Assembly (NCBI GenBank): GCA_003260075.1
Contig: QLIY01000354.1
Span: 85,511 to 149,510, forward strand
DNA length: 64,000 nt
Direction of reading: 5' to 3'
Source: Phallusia mammillata
Lineage: Eukaryota > Chordata > Ascidiacea > Phlebobranchia > Ascidiidae
Part shown: positions 36,040 through 48,100 of the stretch, in pieces
Layout of the letters: every line of letters begins with the position of its first letter
How positions within the stretch are numbered: the stretch's first letter is position 1
Notes under the pieces: model-generated
What the model was told of the DNA's origin: nothing
Seen by the model: the letters and a program-made list of their open reading frames with translations, nothing else
Database searches by the model: none
Program-made: the position numbers and the translations under genes

Positions 36040-38119
36040 GAAAGTTTCCACCCACCTTTAGAAAAGCCTCGTAAAGGGCGCGAAACGTCGGATTGACGTC
36101 ACCGAAAAATGCCGATGTGATTCCGTGCACTGCACTAGCGCCCTCCAGTGACTCTGCGTCGCTACAAACGTTGTTTTCGTCGCTGCAGAAATTGTTCTTG
36201 AAGTTCCATGAGCAGGAAAGTTGTCTCAGCAAATCTGCGCCAAAAATGCGTTTACATTTTAATTTCTCTTGTTACTACATTTGTGACATGATGCTTTATT
36301 GCAAAATCGTCAATAAATAACTTAAGTTCATGTATTTGGATACATTTTTATCATAACAAGATATGTAATTACCAATACTGTTTAAAACAAAAGGGTTAAA
36401 ACATGTCATTGCATCTTTGGAAATTATCCATTTCAAGAAATGGAAGTACGAAAACTCAACTCAGCGGTTTCTTGCACCGACAAAAATACACTCAACTCAA
36501 CTCAACTCAACACCAACAAACATAATCTTAGATCAACTGAACTTAAATTAATGCCATTGATTTCCTGAACTAACCAACGCAAATTCTATAACAAGTCTGT
36601 AAAAGTGGGGATTGCATAGTTAAGGCCTCACCAGGGTTGTAATGGTACATAATGTTCAGCAACTTTTGGTCGTGTTCCGCTTTGTCCTTGTACTTCTCAT
36701 AATACTTCAACAGTAACTCTACGCCATACGTCATCCGTTCTGCTTCAGCTGTTTCGTCCTTCTCGTCGTAAAAAACTCTCCACTTGCTGTTCAACATTCG
36801 TGTGAAGTTCATCATCATGATCTAAAGAAGAAAATTGAAGTTCAAGTTGCAGCTTTTTCCGATTTTTCGGGATACTTTTTGCCCTACAAGCTACTGGACT
36901 TGAATTGTCAAATGTTATTGCGGTTTAAATGTGACACAATAATAGAGACTTGGCTTTCGTAAACATGTAAGCATTACATATTGCATTAAATAGCATACAT
37001 CAACTGATACATTTTAAATTATGTACACTTATTTCGGAGCATAATATATGTTTCGACAATTTTAAATCTTAATAAAACACCAGATAAATGAAACATTTAG
37101 CTACAATGTTAGTACTCACCCCTGTGTTGACTTGAAATAGGCCGGATGAATGGGAAATAAAGTTCTCGTTGTATCGAGAGCCACGTAGCGGGTGCCCAGC
37201 AGTGGGAGAAATAGACGCTACTTGGCGCTCGTTGAATGAAGCGAACTGTTGCCAAAGTTGATCGATAGGTTTTAAGAAAACGACATCGCTGTCAGTGTAG
37301 ATTGCAGCGTCAGTTACATCTTTAAGTATCATCTAAAAACAATAGAAGTTTTCTATAAAAAAACTGCAAAATAAGAGTTGCGTTGAGATTATTTCGCTAG
37401 GTGAAAAAACGCATGACGAGCACAATTGCAATGCACTAAGTTCTGAATATTTGTACCGAAAATAAATTATATATACGATATAACACTTTTTAAAGAAGAG
37501 AGGCATGTAGGTAATAACATTGTCAATCAGCTATAGATACTGTAGTTATAAAAGCTTTTTCATATTCTTTTGATGCAATATATGTTTGATGCAAATGGCG
37601 GAAAAAACGTACTTAGTCAACTCTACTATTCTCCATTTAGGTTTGTGTTTTATTGTTTTAATAATAACAATAAAAGACAGACTTGGGAAACTACTGTATG
37701 TACACTTTTCGGTGTCGTTGATATGTATCTGGTGTTTACAGCAAAGTGATTATCACGTTGGATATTCGTCACAATGACGTCATGCATACAAGCATTGACC
37801 AACACCTATAGGTCTGGATTCAGAGCAAACAATAGACACTTACGGGAAGAAACAGACGGAACGACCCACAAGGCTTGTACCACTTCTTCCAATCTTTTAC
37901 CAACGACCCCCCCCCCGGGAGATATAGACGCTACTTGGCGCTCGTTAAATGATGCGAACTGTTGCCAAAGTTGATCAATGGGTTTTAAGAAAACAACATC
38001 GCTATCACTGTAAATTGCGGCGTCAGTTACGTCCTTAAGTATCATCTGAAATCAATAAAAGTTTTCTTCAAAAAAAAAACTGTAAAATAAGAGTTGTGAT
38101 GAGATTATTTCGATTAGTG

Positions 38120-38197
<78 letters not shown>

Positions 38198-40431
38198 GGT
38201 AACAACACAATTGCACTGCACTAAGTTCTGAATATTTAATTGTACCAAAAAATAAATTATATACAATATAACACTTTTTAAAGAAGAGAGGCATGTGTGT
38301 AATAACATTGTCAATCAGCTATAGATATTGTTATAGTTATAAAAGTTATAAAACAAATCAGCTATAGTTATAAAAGCTTTTTCATATTCTTTTGATGCAT
38401 ATATGTTTGATGCAAATGGCGGAAAGAACGTACCTAGTCAACTCTACTATTCTCCATTTAGGTTTGTGTTTTATTATTTTAATAATAACAATAAAAGACA
38501 GACTTGGGAAACTACTGTATGTTCACTTTTCGGTGCCGTTGATATGTATCTGGTGTTTACAGCAAAGTGATTATCACGTTTGACATTCGTCACAATGACG
38601 TACAAGCATTGACCAATACCTATAGGTCTGGATTCAGAGCAAACAATATACACTTACGGGAAGAAACAGACGAAACGACCCACAAGGCTTGTACCACTTC
38701 TTCCAATCTTTTACCAACGTAGGTGGCAGATATTCATCGTAATTAGCCTGGTATAACTTGTACTTGAATCTTTCTCGTTTAGTTTTGGACCATGATGAAA
38801 GCTGAAAGACATTACTGCATACAGGAAAGTGATTTATGACCATTTCTTATCTATAAACCTTCAAAATTAAAGGTTTTTACAAAACTTTTTGTATTTTTTG
38901 AAATAACAATCCCCCCCCCCTTGAATCTTTCTCGTTTAGTTTTGGACCATGATGAAAGCTGAAAGACAATACTGCATACAGGGAAGTGATTTATGACCAT
39001 TTCTTATCTATACACCTTCAAAATTAAAGGTTTTTACAACACTTTTTGTATTTTTTGAAATAACAATAAATTTTATTCCCTGCCCTGGCGATTCACCCCT
39101 GATTAAAAACCTCTACGCTTCGAGAATAAAGGTTTTCAATTTCAAAATAAAATTTGATTACCTCGGCTTCAAACAAGGGCATCATGTCGTCTTCAGTAAA
39201 TATGTGGACATGTAGCGGAGATTGTGCAAAAAGGACTGCGGATTTCACCATAGTTAAAGTCAAGTCGAGAGGTTTTCGTATATCCTACAATACAAACGTA
39301 TTCATGTCATTTGTCGACTAAAACATACTACGACTAATGTATTAAAATATACAAAGCAAGCAAAATTTTCCAACGCGCCGGCCCCCGAAGGGCTCCTGTC
39401 GTGGGTTCGAATCCTAGGCTAGATTTTACTAGCTATTTGAAAGGTCCACTTGATTCGGTATGACGTCTTTTATAGAGGGTGGCGCATTATATGGTTCATA
39501 TATGAGCGTGTCGTGATTGCTGGTCTGGCTGCATTGAAGCTTCATAGGTCCCCCCCCCCTTGGCTACTTGGAAGTCCGACTTGATTCGGTATGATGTGTT
39601 TGGTAAGGCTTGGGTATTATATGGTTCATATGAGTGAGCCGTGATTGCTGGTCTGCATTGACGCTTGTTGGGCTTTTTTATCCAACTTACCCTCACTCCT
39701 TGATAGTTTGGTCTGCCGCATGACACAGCGACAAGATGAATCGTATCTTTTACATTCTTGTTGGAATTCCCAATTAAATTTCTGCAAGCAAAAGGTGTTT
39801 CATAATGATACGCCATTAAGAAAACGCATTTAGCCTATTTCATACAATATATTTTCAAATGTTTGGTGATCATTACGTTCAATTGTCATACTGTAATATC
39901 ACTACGGTTTATTGGCACGTAAAAAAGGTTTTCGTAAGTCATTGCCTCATGACTTACTAAAATGTTCTTAACATCACAGTAAACAGTTTTTTTGTGTTGT
40001 CATTGGTGAATAGTTGTAATAATGTCAATGCGAGAAAGTTTGCCACCCAAAAACATTGCGAAACAGTAGAAACTAACTCGTATATTTGGCAAAGGTTTCG
40101 ACAAACTTTATGGTCTTTTTATATGCACAGTATACAAGATCCCCCCCCCCAGTAAACAGTTTTTTTGTGTTGTCATTGGTGAATAGTTGTAATAATGTAA
40201 ATGCGAGAAAGTTTGCCACCCAAAAACGTTAAGAAACAGTAAAAACTATCTCGTATATTTGGCAAAGGTTTCGACAAAACTTTATGGTCTTTTTACATGC
40301 ACAGTACAAGAGAAATGTTTTATAAATTTAAAAACTTACTGAATCCATTTTCCACATAAAGTGTAGGTTCCAATCAGCAAAGTCACCCACACAAAGAAGA
40401 TGTTGAATCTTGTCAATCGACAACGTTTCAT
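36035..40431 (-). CDS. GXYLT-like glucoside alpha-1,3-xylosyltransferase
   Basis: Type II ER/Golgi glycosyltransferase of family GT8. The vertebrate GXYLT enzymes add xylose to O-glucose on EGF repeats, notably of Notch. Exons 40431-40340, 39781-39691, 39284-39162, 38801-38658, 37332-37120, 36821-36632 and 36234-36035 join in phase to 350 aa. Exon 1 encodes a short basic tail and membrane segment. Then come HLVAVSCGRP, KSAVLFAQSPLHVHIFTED, KDWKKWYKPCGSFRLFLP, and exon 5 with TDSDVVFLKP, whose DxD motif binds metal and UDP-sugar. Later blocks are VNTG/MMMNFTRM, DQKLLNIMYHYNP and FRALYEAF. It is about 90 residues shorter than human GXYLT. Either the stop at 36035 is real or AAG|GTGGGT before it is a donor to an exon not seen here. 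Parts of exons 4 and 5 occur twice around C-run joins. Confidence 0.85.
37917..38045 (-). pseudogene. partial second copy of GXYLT-like exon 5
   Basis: Repeats the first part of exon 5 (MILKDVTDAAIY, DSDVVFLKP, NERQVASISP) and is cut by the C run at 37907-37916. On the other side of the run, 37844-37906 is a cut copy of exon 4. Copy order shows two overlapping contig ends covering the same two exons. Confidence 0.75.
38121..38191. other. 71-C run
   Basis: Replaces a short intron stretch. The copy at 37387-37425 reads through normally (CGCTAGGTGAAAAAACGC) where this copy has only C. Confidence 0.85.
38764..39067. repeat. X-C10-X' join in a GXYLT-like exon/intron
   Basis: C run 38911-38920. 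TTGAATCTTTCTCGTTTAG starts both copies. Confidence 0.9.
38921..38958 (-). pseudogene. partial second copy of GXYLT-like exon 4 start
   Basis: The first 38 bases of exon 4 and its intron repeat to the right of the C run at 38911-38920. The complete exon is 38801-38658. Confidence 0.7.
39380..39660 (+). repeat. SINE-like repeat in GXYLT-like intron
   Basis: GGGTTCGAATCCTAGGCTAG plus tail pieces TTGATTCGGTATGA and GATTGCTGGTCTG. The tail occurs twice, around the C run at 39550. Confidence 0.45.
39977..40290. repeat. X-C10-X' join
   Basis: C run 40141-40150. AGTAAACAGTTTTTTTGTG starts both copies. Confidence 0.9.
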
Positions 40432-40579
40432 TCTGATGAAGTCTATAATGAAACAGGAATATACTAAGTATTGCTTTTGGCTTGTTGAACATATTATGCC
40501 TACTGTAGGCTAAACAATTTTCTGTCGATAAACTACAACTTATTTCACAAAGTTAATACCAAAACAAGAACACACTTAC

Positions 40580-40690
40580 CTTTTTATGTTGTACTGTTCA
40601 TTATTCAAGCATTTCATCTAAAACTCTTCATTTTTATTGAAAATCTACAATTGAAACCCTCACTGGAAATCACAACTCAACAAGCTACAT
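40580..40690 (-). other. probable 5' UTR exon of the GXYLT-like gene
   Basis: A good donor (AAAAAG|GTAAGTG) ends at 40580, and an acceptor (TTCATCAG) lies one base before the ATG at 40431. A non-coding first exon is therefore likely; its upstream limit is a guess. Confidence 0.4.
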
Positions 40691-40952
40691 AATGTCACGC
40701 TTGAATGCGCACCGACCAGTATTTTTGCTGTCTGTCTTCAACGAAAATAGCCCATGGCAATTTGCGATCTATAGCCAGTAATTTCGCCAATGAGGCCCTT
40801 TTGCCGACAGACGTTAGGCATCTTGCGCTCTGAGGTCTTCACTATTTCAATTATGATAACATTATATGCCTGCCAACTGTTTGACACCTGCTGACTAAAA
40901 ACGTTGAGTCATTTTGTGACCGATATAATTTTGTTTTTATTTACTGTTATTT

Positions 40953-41830
40953 AATGTCGAGAAAAATGGTCAAATTAGGGTCGAATATATTGTTAAAAAT
41001 ACCATGTTTATATAATAGATGTTAAAATTACTTGTTAGTATACATTATAGTTATAAAAATTCAATGTTTTTTTTCAAGAAATACATAACAGAGCATGCGT
41101 TAAAACGACAACAACAAAAAACTGGAACATTTTACTTTAAAAGCTTGTAACTTAGTAGGAAAAGATATTTTTTTCTTGTTTTAACTTTCGTGAAACAGTG
41201 GAAAGAAAGGCAAAGTACATTAGTAATACATATGATTACAGTGAATCCACAATGTGTAATATAACAAAACACAGATAAAATCTGAAAAAAGAATTTAATG
41301 ACGAACAAAAAATTCCAGGTTTACAAATAAAATATCGGCAGTAAAACAACCCCGAAAAATAAAACAAGAAAAAAAACACGGCCCCCCCCCCATTGTCGAG
41401 AAAAATGGTCAAATTAGGGCCGAATATATTGTTAAAAATTCCATGTTTGTATGATAGATGTTAAAATTACTTGTTAGTATACATTATAGTTATAAAAATG
41501 CAATGTTTTTTTTTAAAATACATGACAGAACATAAGTTAAAACGACAACAACAAAAAACTGTAACAGTTTGCTTTAAAAGCTTGTAGTGTAAAAAGATAT
41601 ATTTTTTTCTTGTTTTAACTTTCGTGAAACAGTGGAAACAAAGACAAAGTAGGCTACATCAGTAATACATTTGATTACAGTGAATCACAATGTGTAATAT
41701 AACAAAACACAGATAAAATCTACAAAATAATTTAATTAAGAAAATCAATTCCAGGTTTACAAATAAAATATCGGCACAACCCCGAAAAATGGAACAACAT
41801 TTTGTTATTAAAACAAGAAAAAAAAACACG
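40953..41830. repeat. X-C10-X' join, about 430-base copies
   Basis: C run 41382-41391. TGTCGAGAAAAATGGTCAAA starts both copies. A third, paralogous copy starts near 51976 in RBR unit 2, without a C run. Confidence 0.85.
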
Positions 41831-41928
41831 ACGAAAATTAATTTTCTAACCCAAGCATTGTGTTTTAGCCCAATTGCATCGCAAAATTCACTCATCCAAA
41901 AATAACACAGTGTATAGTGAAAATCCAA

Positions 41929-42286
41929 TTAATGTATAATACGATAAACTTTACCAAGTTCAGTGTCAATTGCCATCTGAAATTTACTGAGCTTGGTTTG
42001 AAAGCCAACAGCATCAACGATTTTACTTTGCTGGTTGAAGAGATGTCGTTCCGCGCAAACAAGAATGCTTTGCACAGATTTCGTGATCTTCGCAAGTTTA
42101 CGGATCTGTACCGCTTTCATCGGATGACCGTAACCAATTTGCACTTGCATGTATTGAAGAATATGACGCACCTAAAAAATATCAAGACAATTAAGGTTAA
42201 ATACAATTGTTGTTTTAGATATATGAAGTCCAAAACAGTATTGAGTTAATACATTATAAGTAAGCTGCAGACAGTGCACACTTTGT

Positions 42287-42352
<66 letters not shown>

Positions 42353-43274
42353 AGGGGTAGCCACCGTGCAGCACTCCAGTTTGTTCGAAGTGCCAGGCAA
42401 AAAAAATAAGACACACCAATTGTGTGACCGAAACAGTGTTACAATTTTAATAATTCGTGGTTCCTTAATAGTTTTACATTTTGGTACGCCAGGCCTATTA
42501 AAGGGGTTGTACCGAATCAGCTGGTCTCCCAAGAATCTGCGTCGACGCTTCAGGGCTGATCCCAGTATGAATATGTTCCTCTTAGTTTTACATTTATTTC
42601 AATATGCCATGTTAACACGCAAGACTTACTGCGTCACACTGAAGGATCGCGTGTTCCATAACTATTCCCGTGCTTATTGTCCTTGCGTCCTGATATTGGA
42701 TCTTCTGCAGCGTTTGTCTACTGGCTTTAATCCTTTCGCGATGTTCCTTGGTTTGTTCGAATGTCTTGCACGTTTCTATGGCAACCTCCGCCATAGACGC
42801 GAAGCCCATTTTCGTCTCCTCCAAATCCCACACCTAGAATACAAAACAAAATACTGCGTATCAGATTCTATTTGAATAAGACACCCATGATGCCACATAG
42901 GCAAAATATATTTATCGTGAATTCATAAGGATGAATGATTTGATCTTTTAATACATTTGGATCTATATGCATATGGTTCATTAGAGTCTTCATTCATTCA
43001 CCACGCACGAGCTTGGAGATTCTAGTTCTAAAGTATACAGTATTGCTCATCGAGAAATACGGAAAAACAATTTAAACATTCTATATGCGACGCAAATTGT
43101 ATTATGACAACTTAACAAGTTGACTGTTGGGACACTATACACGGGTATGTTCGTAAGATTAATGACGAACACAACGGGCCAAATAGAGTAAAGTATGGCG
43201 CTTTTAACGTCTATTTGGGCCCTTACATTCGTTATTAGATTTACTGTTGTTTTTTAAAACCTCAAGAAAACTAT

Positions 43275-43315
<41 letters not shown>

Positions 43316-45129
43316 GCTCTGATCCTTTTTTCAGGAAGCTTTTTTTGGGGGAGGGGGGGGGGTACAAAATGAGTTGACTAATTTTTGCGTGACTGTAAAA
43401 GGTTTGACCTTATAATTTCAAGGTTACCCACCTCTAGATTAACAGGACCGGATGGGCTGCATCGGTACGAACAATTTTCGGAAGATTTAAGGCACTTCCA
43501 GCAGAAGTTGTAACCACAAGTGCACGTCATAATGTTACAACCACCGTTTTTCTGAATTGGCATCCGACAAGATGGACACCTCTGTCCGTCCACTGTCTTA
43601 ATGAAAATTTTGGAACGAACTAGATCTGAAAAATGACATATTCGGTTTTTATATGTACAAGTCTGTACAAGTCAGATATAATTTTATTACAACTCCGAAA
43701 TTGGGTATTCCACAATCTATATCCAAAAAATGCAAAAAAAGAATTTTTTGTCGTTTTAGCACTCTTCTATAAAACATATTTAAATTTGACAATGATTCAT
43801 TCTAAAACTGTACGTTTACTCCGAACAATTCAACAGTGCAGAGTTATAATTCGGGTTGGGTTCGGATTTGAATTTCTTCCTAAAATAGGCTTGGTTCGAG
43901 CCGACTCTACACTCTCTGTGTCAGTATTTTGAATGGATTCAACTAGCTAAGTAGCCAGTTGCTAGACCTGACCTAATGTCAAACAGCCCTAAAACATCTT
44001 GTTCAACACCAATTGTCTGTTATTGTCTATTGTGTTTGTTGTCTTGGTCTTTCCTGAGGCTTCTCTGCATGGGTCTGTCAATCAAACTGTCGGGCCTAAA
44101 AGGGCTTCTCAAAAACGATTAGGTTTCGGGTTTCGGGCTCCAGTTTCAGGCCCGATTACAACTCTGCATTTAGTGAGTTATCTAATTAAGCTTTTTTGAA
44201 ACATGTCTAAACAGGAATGTCAAGCTTTAAAGAAAACCTAAATAACCAGCATTTCGATTTTAGATTTGTTCCGTATATAATAATGTTAAATATGTGGTCG
44301 TAATTTAGACCACTGAAACATGAATATCAAATATACATATAAGTAAACATGAGAAACCCCCCCCCCCCTCGAGGTAGGCTTCGTTTGCTTTGCACGACGC
44401 TGGCCAGTGTGGTGCATTGAAGCAACCCGAACACCACTTTGCATTACAACTACAGTGAACTGGAATGGGTGTGACCTCATGACCTTGTCTGTTTCCTCCA
44501 GATCTCATGCAGCTTACCTTTAGAAAGTTCACAGTTTAAAGTTTTTGCTTCAAAATCCGTTTGAAATGACGAAAAAATGTTTTGATAAACACTTACGTAG
44601 TGACATTTTTACCTGCGCTGCTACAAAACAAAAGCTTCGCAAACAATAATGTTCAAACCCCGTGTAAAGAAGAAAAATTCGCTAATATAACTTTTAGAGA
44701 GTACTACGAGTGAAAACGTACATAGTGAGATGTTTACCTGCACAAAACAAAGGCTTTCCAAACAACAGGTTTGGTGTTTTAATCGCTTTTAAAGTAGAAG
44801 AAAAGGGCAATTTTGTCCATATCAATATACGAGAGTTCTAAGAGTCTTTTTACGGAAGTTTTTGAAAAAACTTAGGGACGAAATTTATATTTATTGACGT
44901 GAACTTTACAACAAAGTCAGGCGTTAATCTTTCCCCGTTTCATTTAAATTTCTGCCCGAACCCGAATCGAAAAAAACTGGCCAAACTAACAACTTAGCAA
45001 TTATTTATTTACCTTTACGGTTATTTTGCAGTTCGGACACACATAAGAATCTCGCGACTTCGCAATGTTCCTCTCGTTCTGCAAACGTCGATGCTTGGCA
45101 ATGACGTCACCGGGGAGAAGCGTCATCAG

Positions 45130-45197
<68 letters not shown>

Positions 45198-48100
45198 AGT
45201 GCGCCTCTAGTGTTTGAGTATGAAGCATGTTGAAGCCAGCAATCGGAACAAAACCAATGTCTGCAAGTTTTCAGAGCACTTCCTGTAACACCTACAAAAA
45301 CCTTTGTTACTATATAAATAAGATGGAGCTTTTACACAAAGACACTGACAGTATTGGTTAGTGTTAATAAACTTCTCAGACTTCTTTTAACAATTGCAAA
45401 TAAAATAAAACGTATAGACTAAATTTACTAAATAAGATATTGCTGCCAGGCATACTGTAGAGAGGAGTATTGTTCTTCCAACAGTTATTATTTATAAAAG
45501 ACGTTTCGACGTCCCATATGATACATAATGATTATTTGGAATAAAAACTGCTGGAAGAGTATTAATCTTTTGTACGTGCTTGCATTTTTTTCAATTCAGC
45601 ATTTTTACACAAAAGCTATATTTCTAAATTCCAGTTATGAATTTTGGAGCAGAGTCATATACTTCAAAAGTGGTTTGATCAAAATAAGAAACTGCCAGCA
45701 AGCTTCTATGCAGTTATAGCGCATCGTAGTGCAGGCGCTTCAACCATCGCTGTTGTCATAGTTAGTTGCAGCTCATTTTGTACCATAAATGCTCTATTTT
45801 CGTAATAAAAAAAAACTTACGGTCGACATTAAGCGCTACGAAGCAGATCCCACAGAAATCTCCTAAATCTCCACATGTCAGGTTGAGCCAAAATTTCCAT
45901 CCTTTCGTCAAAGGTGATTCCTCTGCTCGGAACAGCTTCAAACTGGTAACCGGACAGTTCAATAGCTTTGCTTTTCACTCTCTCCTTGTAGAATTGCGTA
46001 CTGACTTGGCAAGAGTTTTCGGAATCAGAGGTTTTGAACAGGTCGGGGGCAATTTCGTTCGCCAAAGCGCAAAATGTGCGATCGGCAAGCTCAAAAAGTC
46101 TCTTTAAGTTGAATACTTCTTCACTTGAGTCGTTAACTTCCTGTTGAATGCTCGTAGCCCATCTAGCCCTCAACTCCCTGAACTCTTCTTCTTCAGAAAC
46201 GATTGCAATCTTTACAATCACTTCGCATTTTTCTTCATCTTCAACGCGTTTTTCGCAAGTTATGAAAACTTCAGGGCAGCGTTTCAACCAAACCTCGCCA
46301 ACAGTCCCCCCCCCCGCATTTTTCTTCATCTTCAACGCGTTTTTCGCAAGTTATGAAAACTTCTGGGAAGCGTTTGAGCCAAAGCTCGCCAACAGGTCGA
46401 TTCATTTTCATTGCGTACTTTGGTGGGTGACATTGACTACGATAAATTGTCCAACCGTGTGAATAAACAGAAGTTGTTAGATTGTTGAACTTTTGCTCCA
46501 TCTTGTGGAAACTGGCAGATTTGATTTGAATCCGCACGGAGCGCTCTTGGTCAGCTGTTAGAACAGCATGCAAGGAGGTTTCGGCGGCAAGGGTTTGTTG
46601 GTGGCTAACGTCGGCTGCATGTTCGTTGTCACACTGAAATTTAAAAAAAAGTTTCGTAAACACTATAGAGATGTTATTTGGCCATAGAACGTTTTTGTGA
46701 TTTTCAAAGCAGGCAACAACACCAGTACATGTGAATAAGAACGGGATAAATTGGAAATGTCAAAATTAAATTGGAAAAGGCAAATCACACAAAACTCACA
46801 TATTTTACAGGCCACGGTACAACAATGTAGCTCTGCTCAAGATCGTCGGTCTTCTGATCCTCATCGTTCTTCTTCTTTTTCTCTCGTTGCTCCTCCGCTT
46901 TGCGACAAGCCCTCGCCATCTTGTTAACCTGCTTTTTAGCGGGTTTCCTCATCAAAGAGTCGATCTTGAACTTCTCCTGCTTCTCATGGTCGCCCCTAGC
47001 AACCTCTGAAACTTCCACATCCTCCTCATCAGACCACGTGACTTCGTGGATAGTCGGGTTTCCGGTTTCCCGGTGCTTCATTTTCCTTCCCTTACTCCGC
47101 ACATCTCTGAAGGCGTGCCCTGGATATTTGTCCGGATAAAAGTTGGGGTATTTGTGAGTGGCGCGTGGCGTGCAGATCTCGTACGTCACTTGGGGCTTCA
47201 CAGGCGCCACGGGTTCGACATTTTCTTCGTTTTCCGGTCTGAAATTATAGAAAATAAAATGTCTGAGTTAAACTTCAATCGGCATAGTTAGTTAATTAGT
47301 GATTAACCAGTGAAAACAGGTGTCACAAATCATTAGGGAAACGCTTTTGTAATGGCATTGTACAGCGTAGTCTTCATGATACATGTACTTTTGTACTCAT
47401 TTTTCGAAAACAACCAGGTTTCGCAACAAATATTATTACACTTGCACCGACTTTTTGTCGTTTTTTTCCTGTGGTTATCGAAATATACCATACAAGTTTT
47501 TTTTCATCAGCAGAATTTCAATTTTATATCTAATGTACATTTGCGAAAATCTTATTAACCTTTTTTGTGACATTCCAAGTAGGTCAGTGGCGTAGGAATA
47601 CGGAGCTTTCTTTCCACTTTTTCTCTTCTTTTGTTTTTTTCTCTTCCCCTCATCCACTTTACGCGGCGCCAGAGTGGTGGATGCGAGGTTGGTTACGTCG
47701 GGTTTTGATGACAATGCAATCATTCCAGAATTGCGAGCGACTGAACGTTCGATCATTACAACATCCACCTCAGGATCCTGTTAGTTAAAATGTCGGAAAA
47801 TAAATTTAAGTCCAGTTTTGTTGCTATTATAAATTTGTAATGACAAAGGCTTGTACGTCGTTTTTGAAATTAGGCTGACAATGCCTTGTATGCACTTTGT
47901 AGGCAGAACTGAATCAACCACTAAGCCAGTTGAGTTCGTGCTGGAAGATAGGCATCACAAAACCGCTTCATAGACAAACTTGTAATTGTATCGAAATATA
48001 TATTATTTGGTAAATTCATTGACTGATTTTGTTATTTATTTTCCATTATCAGTTATTTATTCTCATAAACAGTGATCGTTATAGACCATACTGTCTGTTG

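Larger units (their letters stand above)
37207..38720. repeat. X-C10-X' join spanning two GXYLT-like exons
   Basis: C run 37907-37916. The sequence 37207-37906 matches about 37917-38720, including parts of exons 4 and 5 and the intron between them, with substitutions and indels. Confidence 0.85.

Noticed and set aside
38052..38314. ORFs with long poly-Gly tracts (also at 42172-42532 and 45001-45228)
   Set aside because: They are read through C runs that replace normal sequence; not proteins.
43347..43362. G-rich tract as another assembly filler
   Set aside because: It is G rather than C on the plus strand, is interrupted by A, and has no flanking repeat; treated as native.
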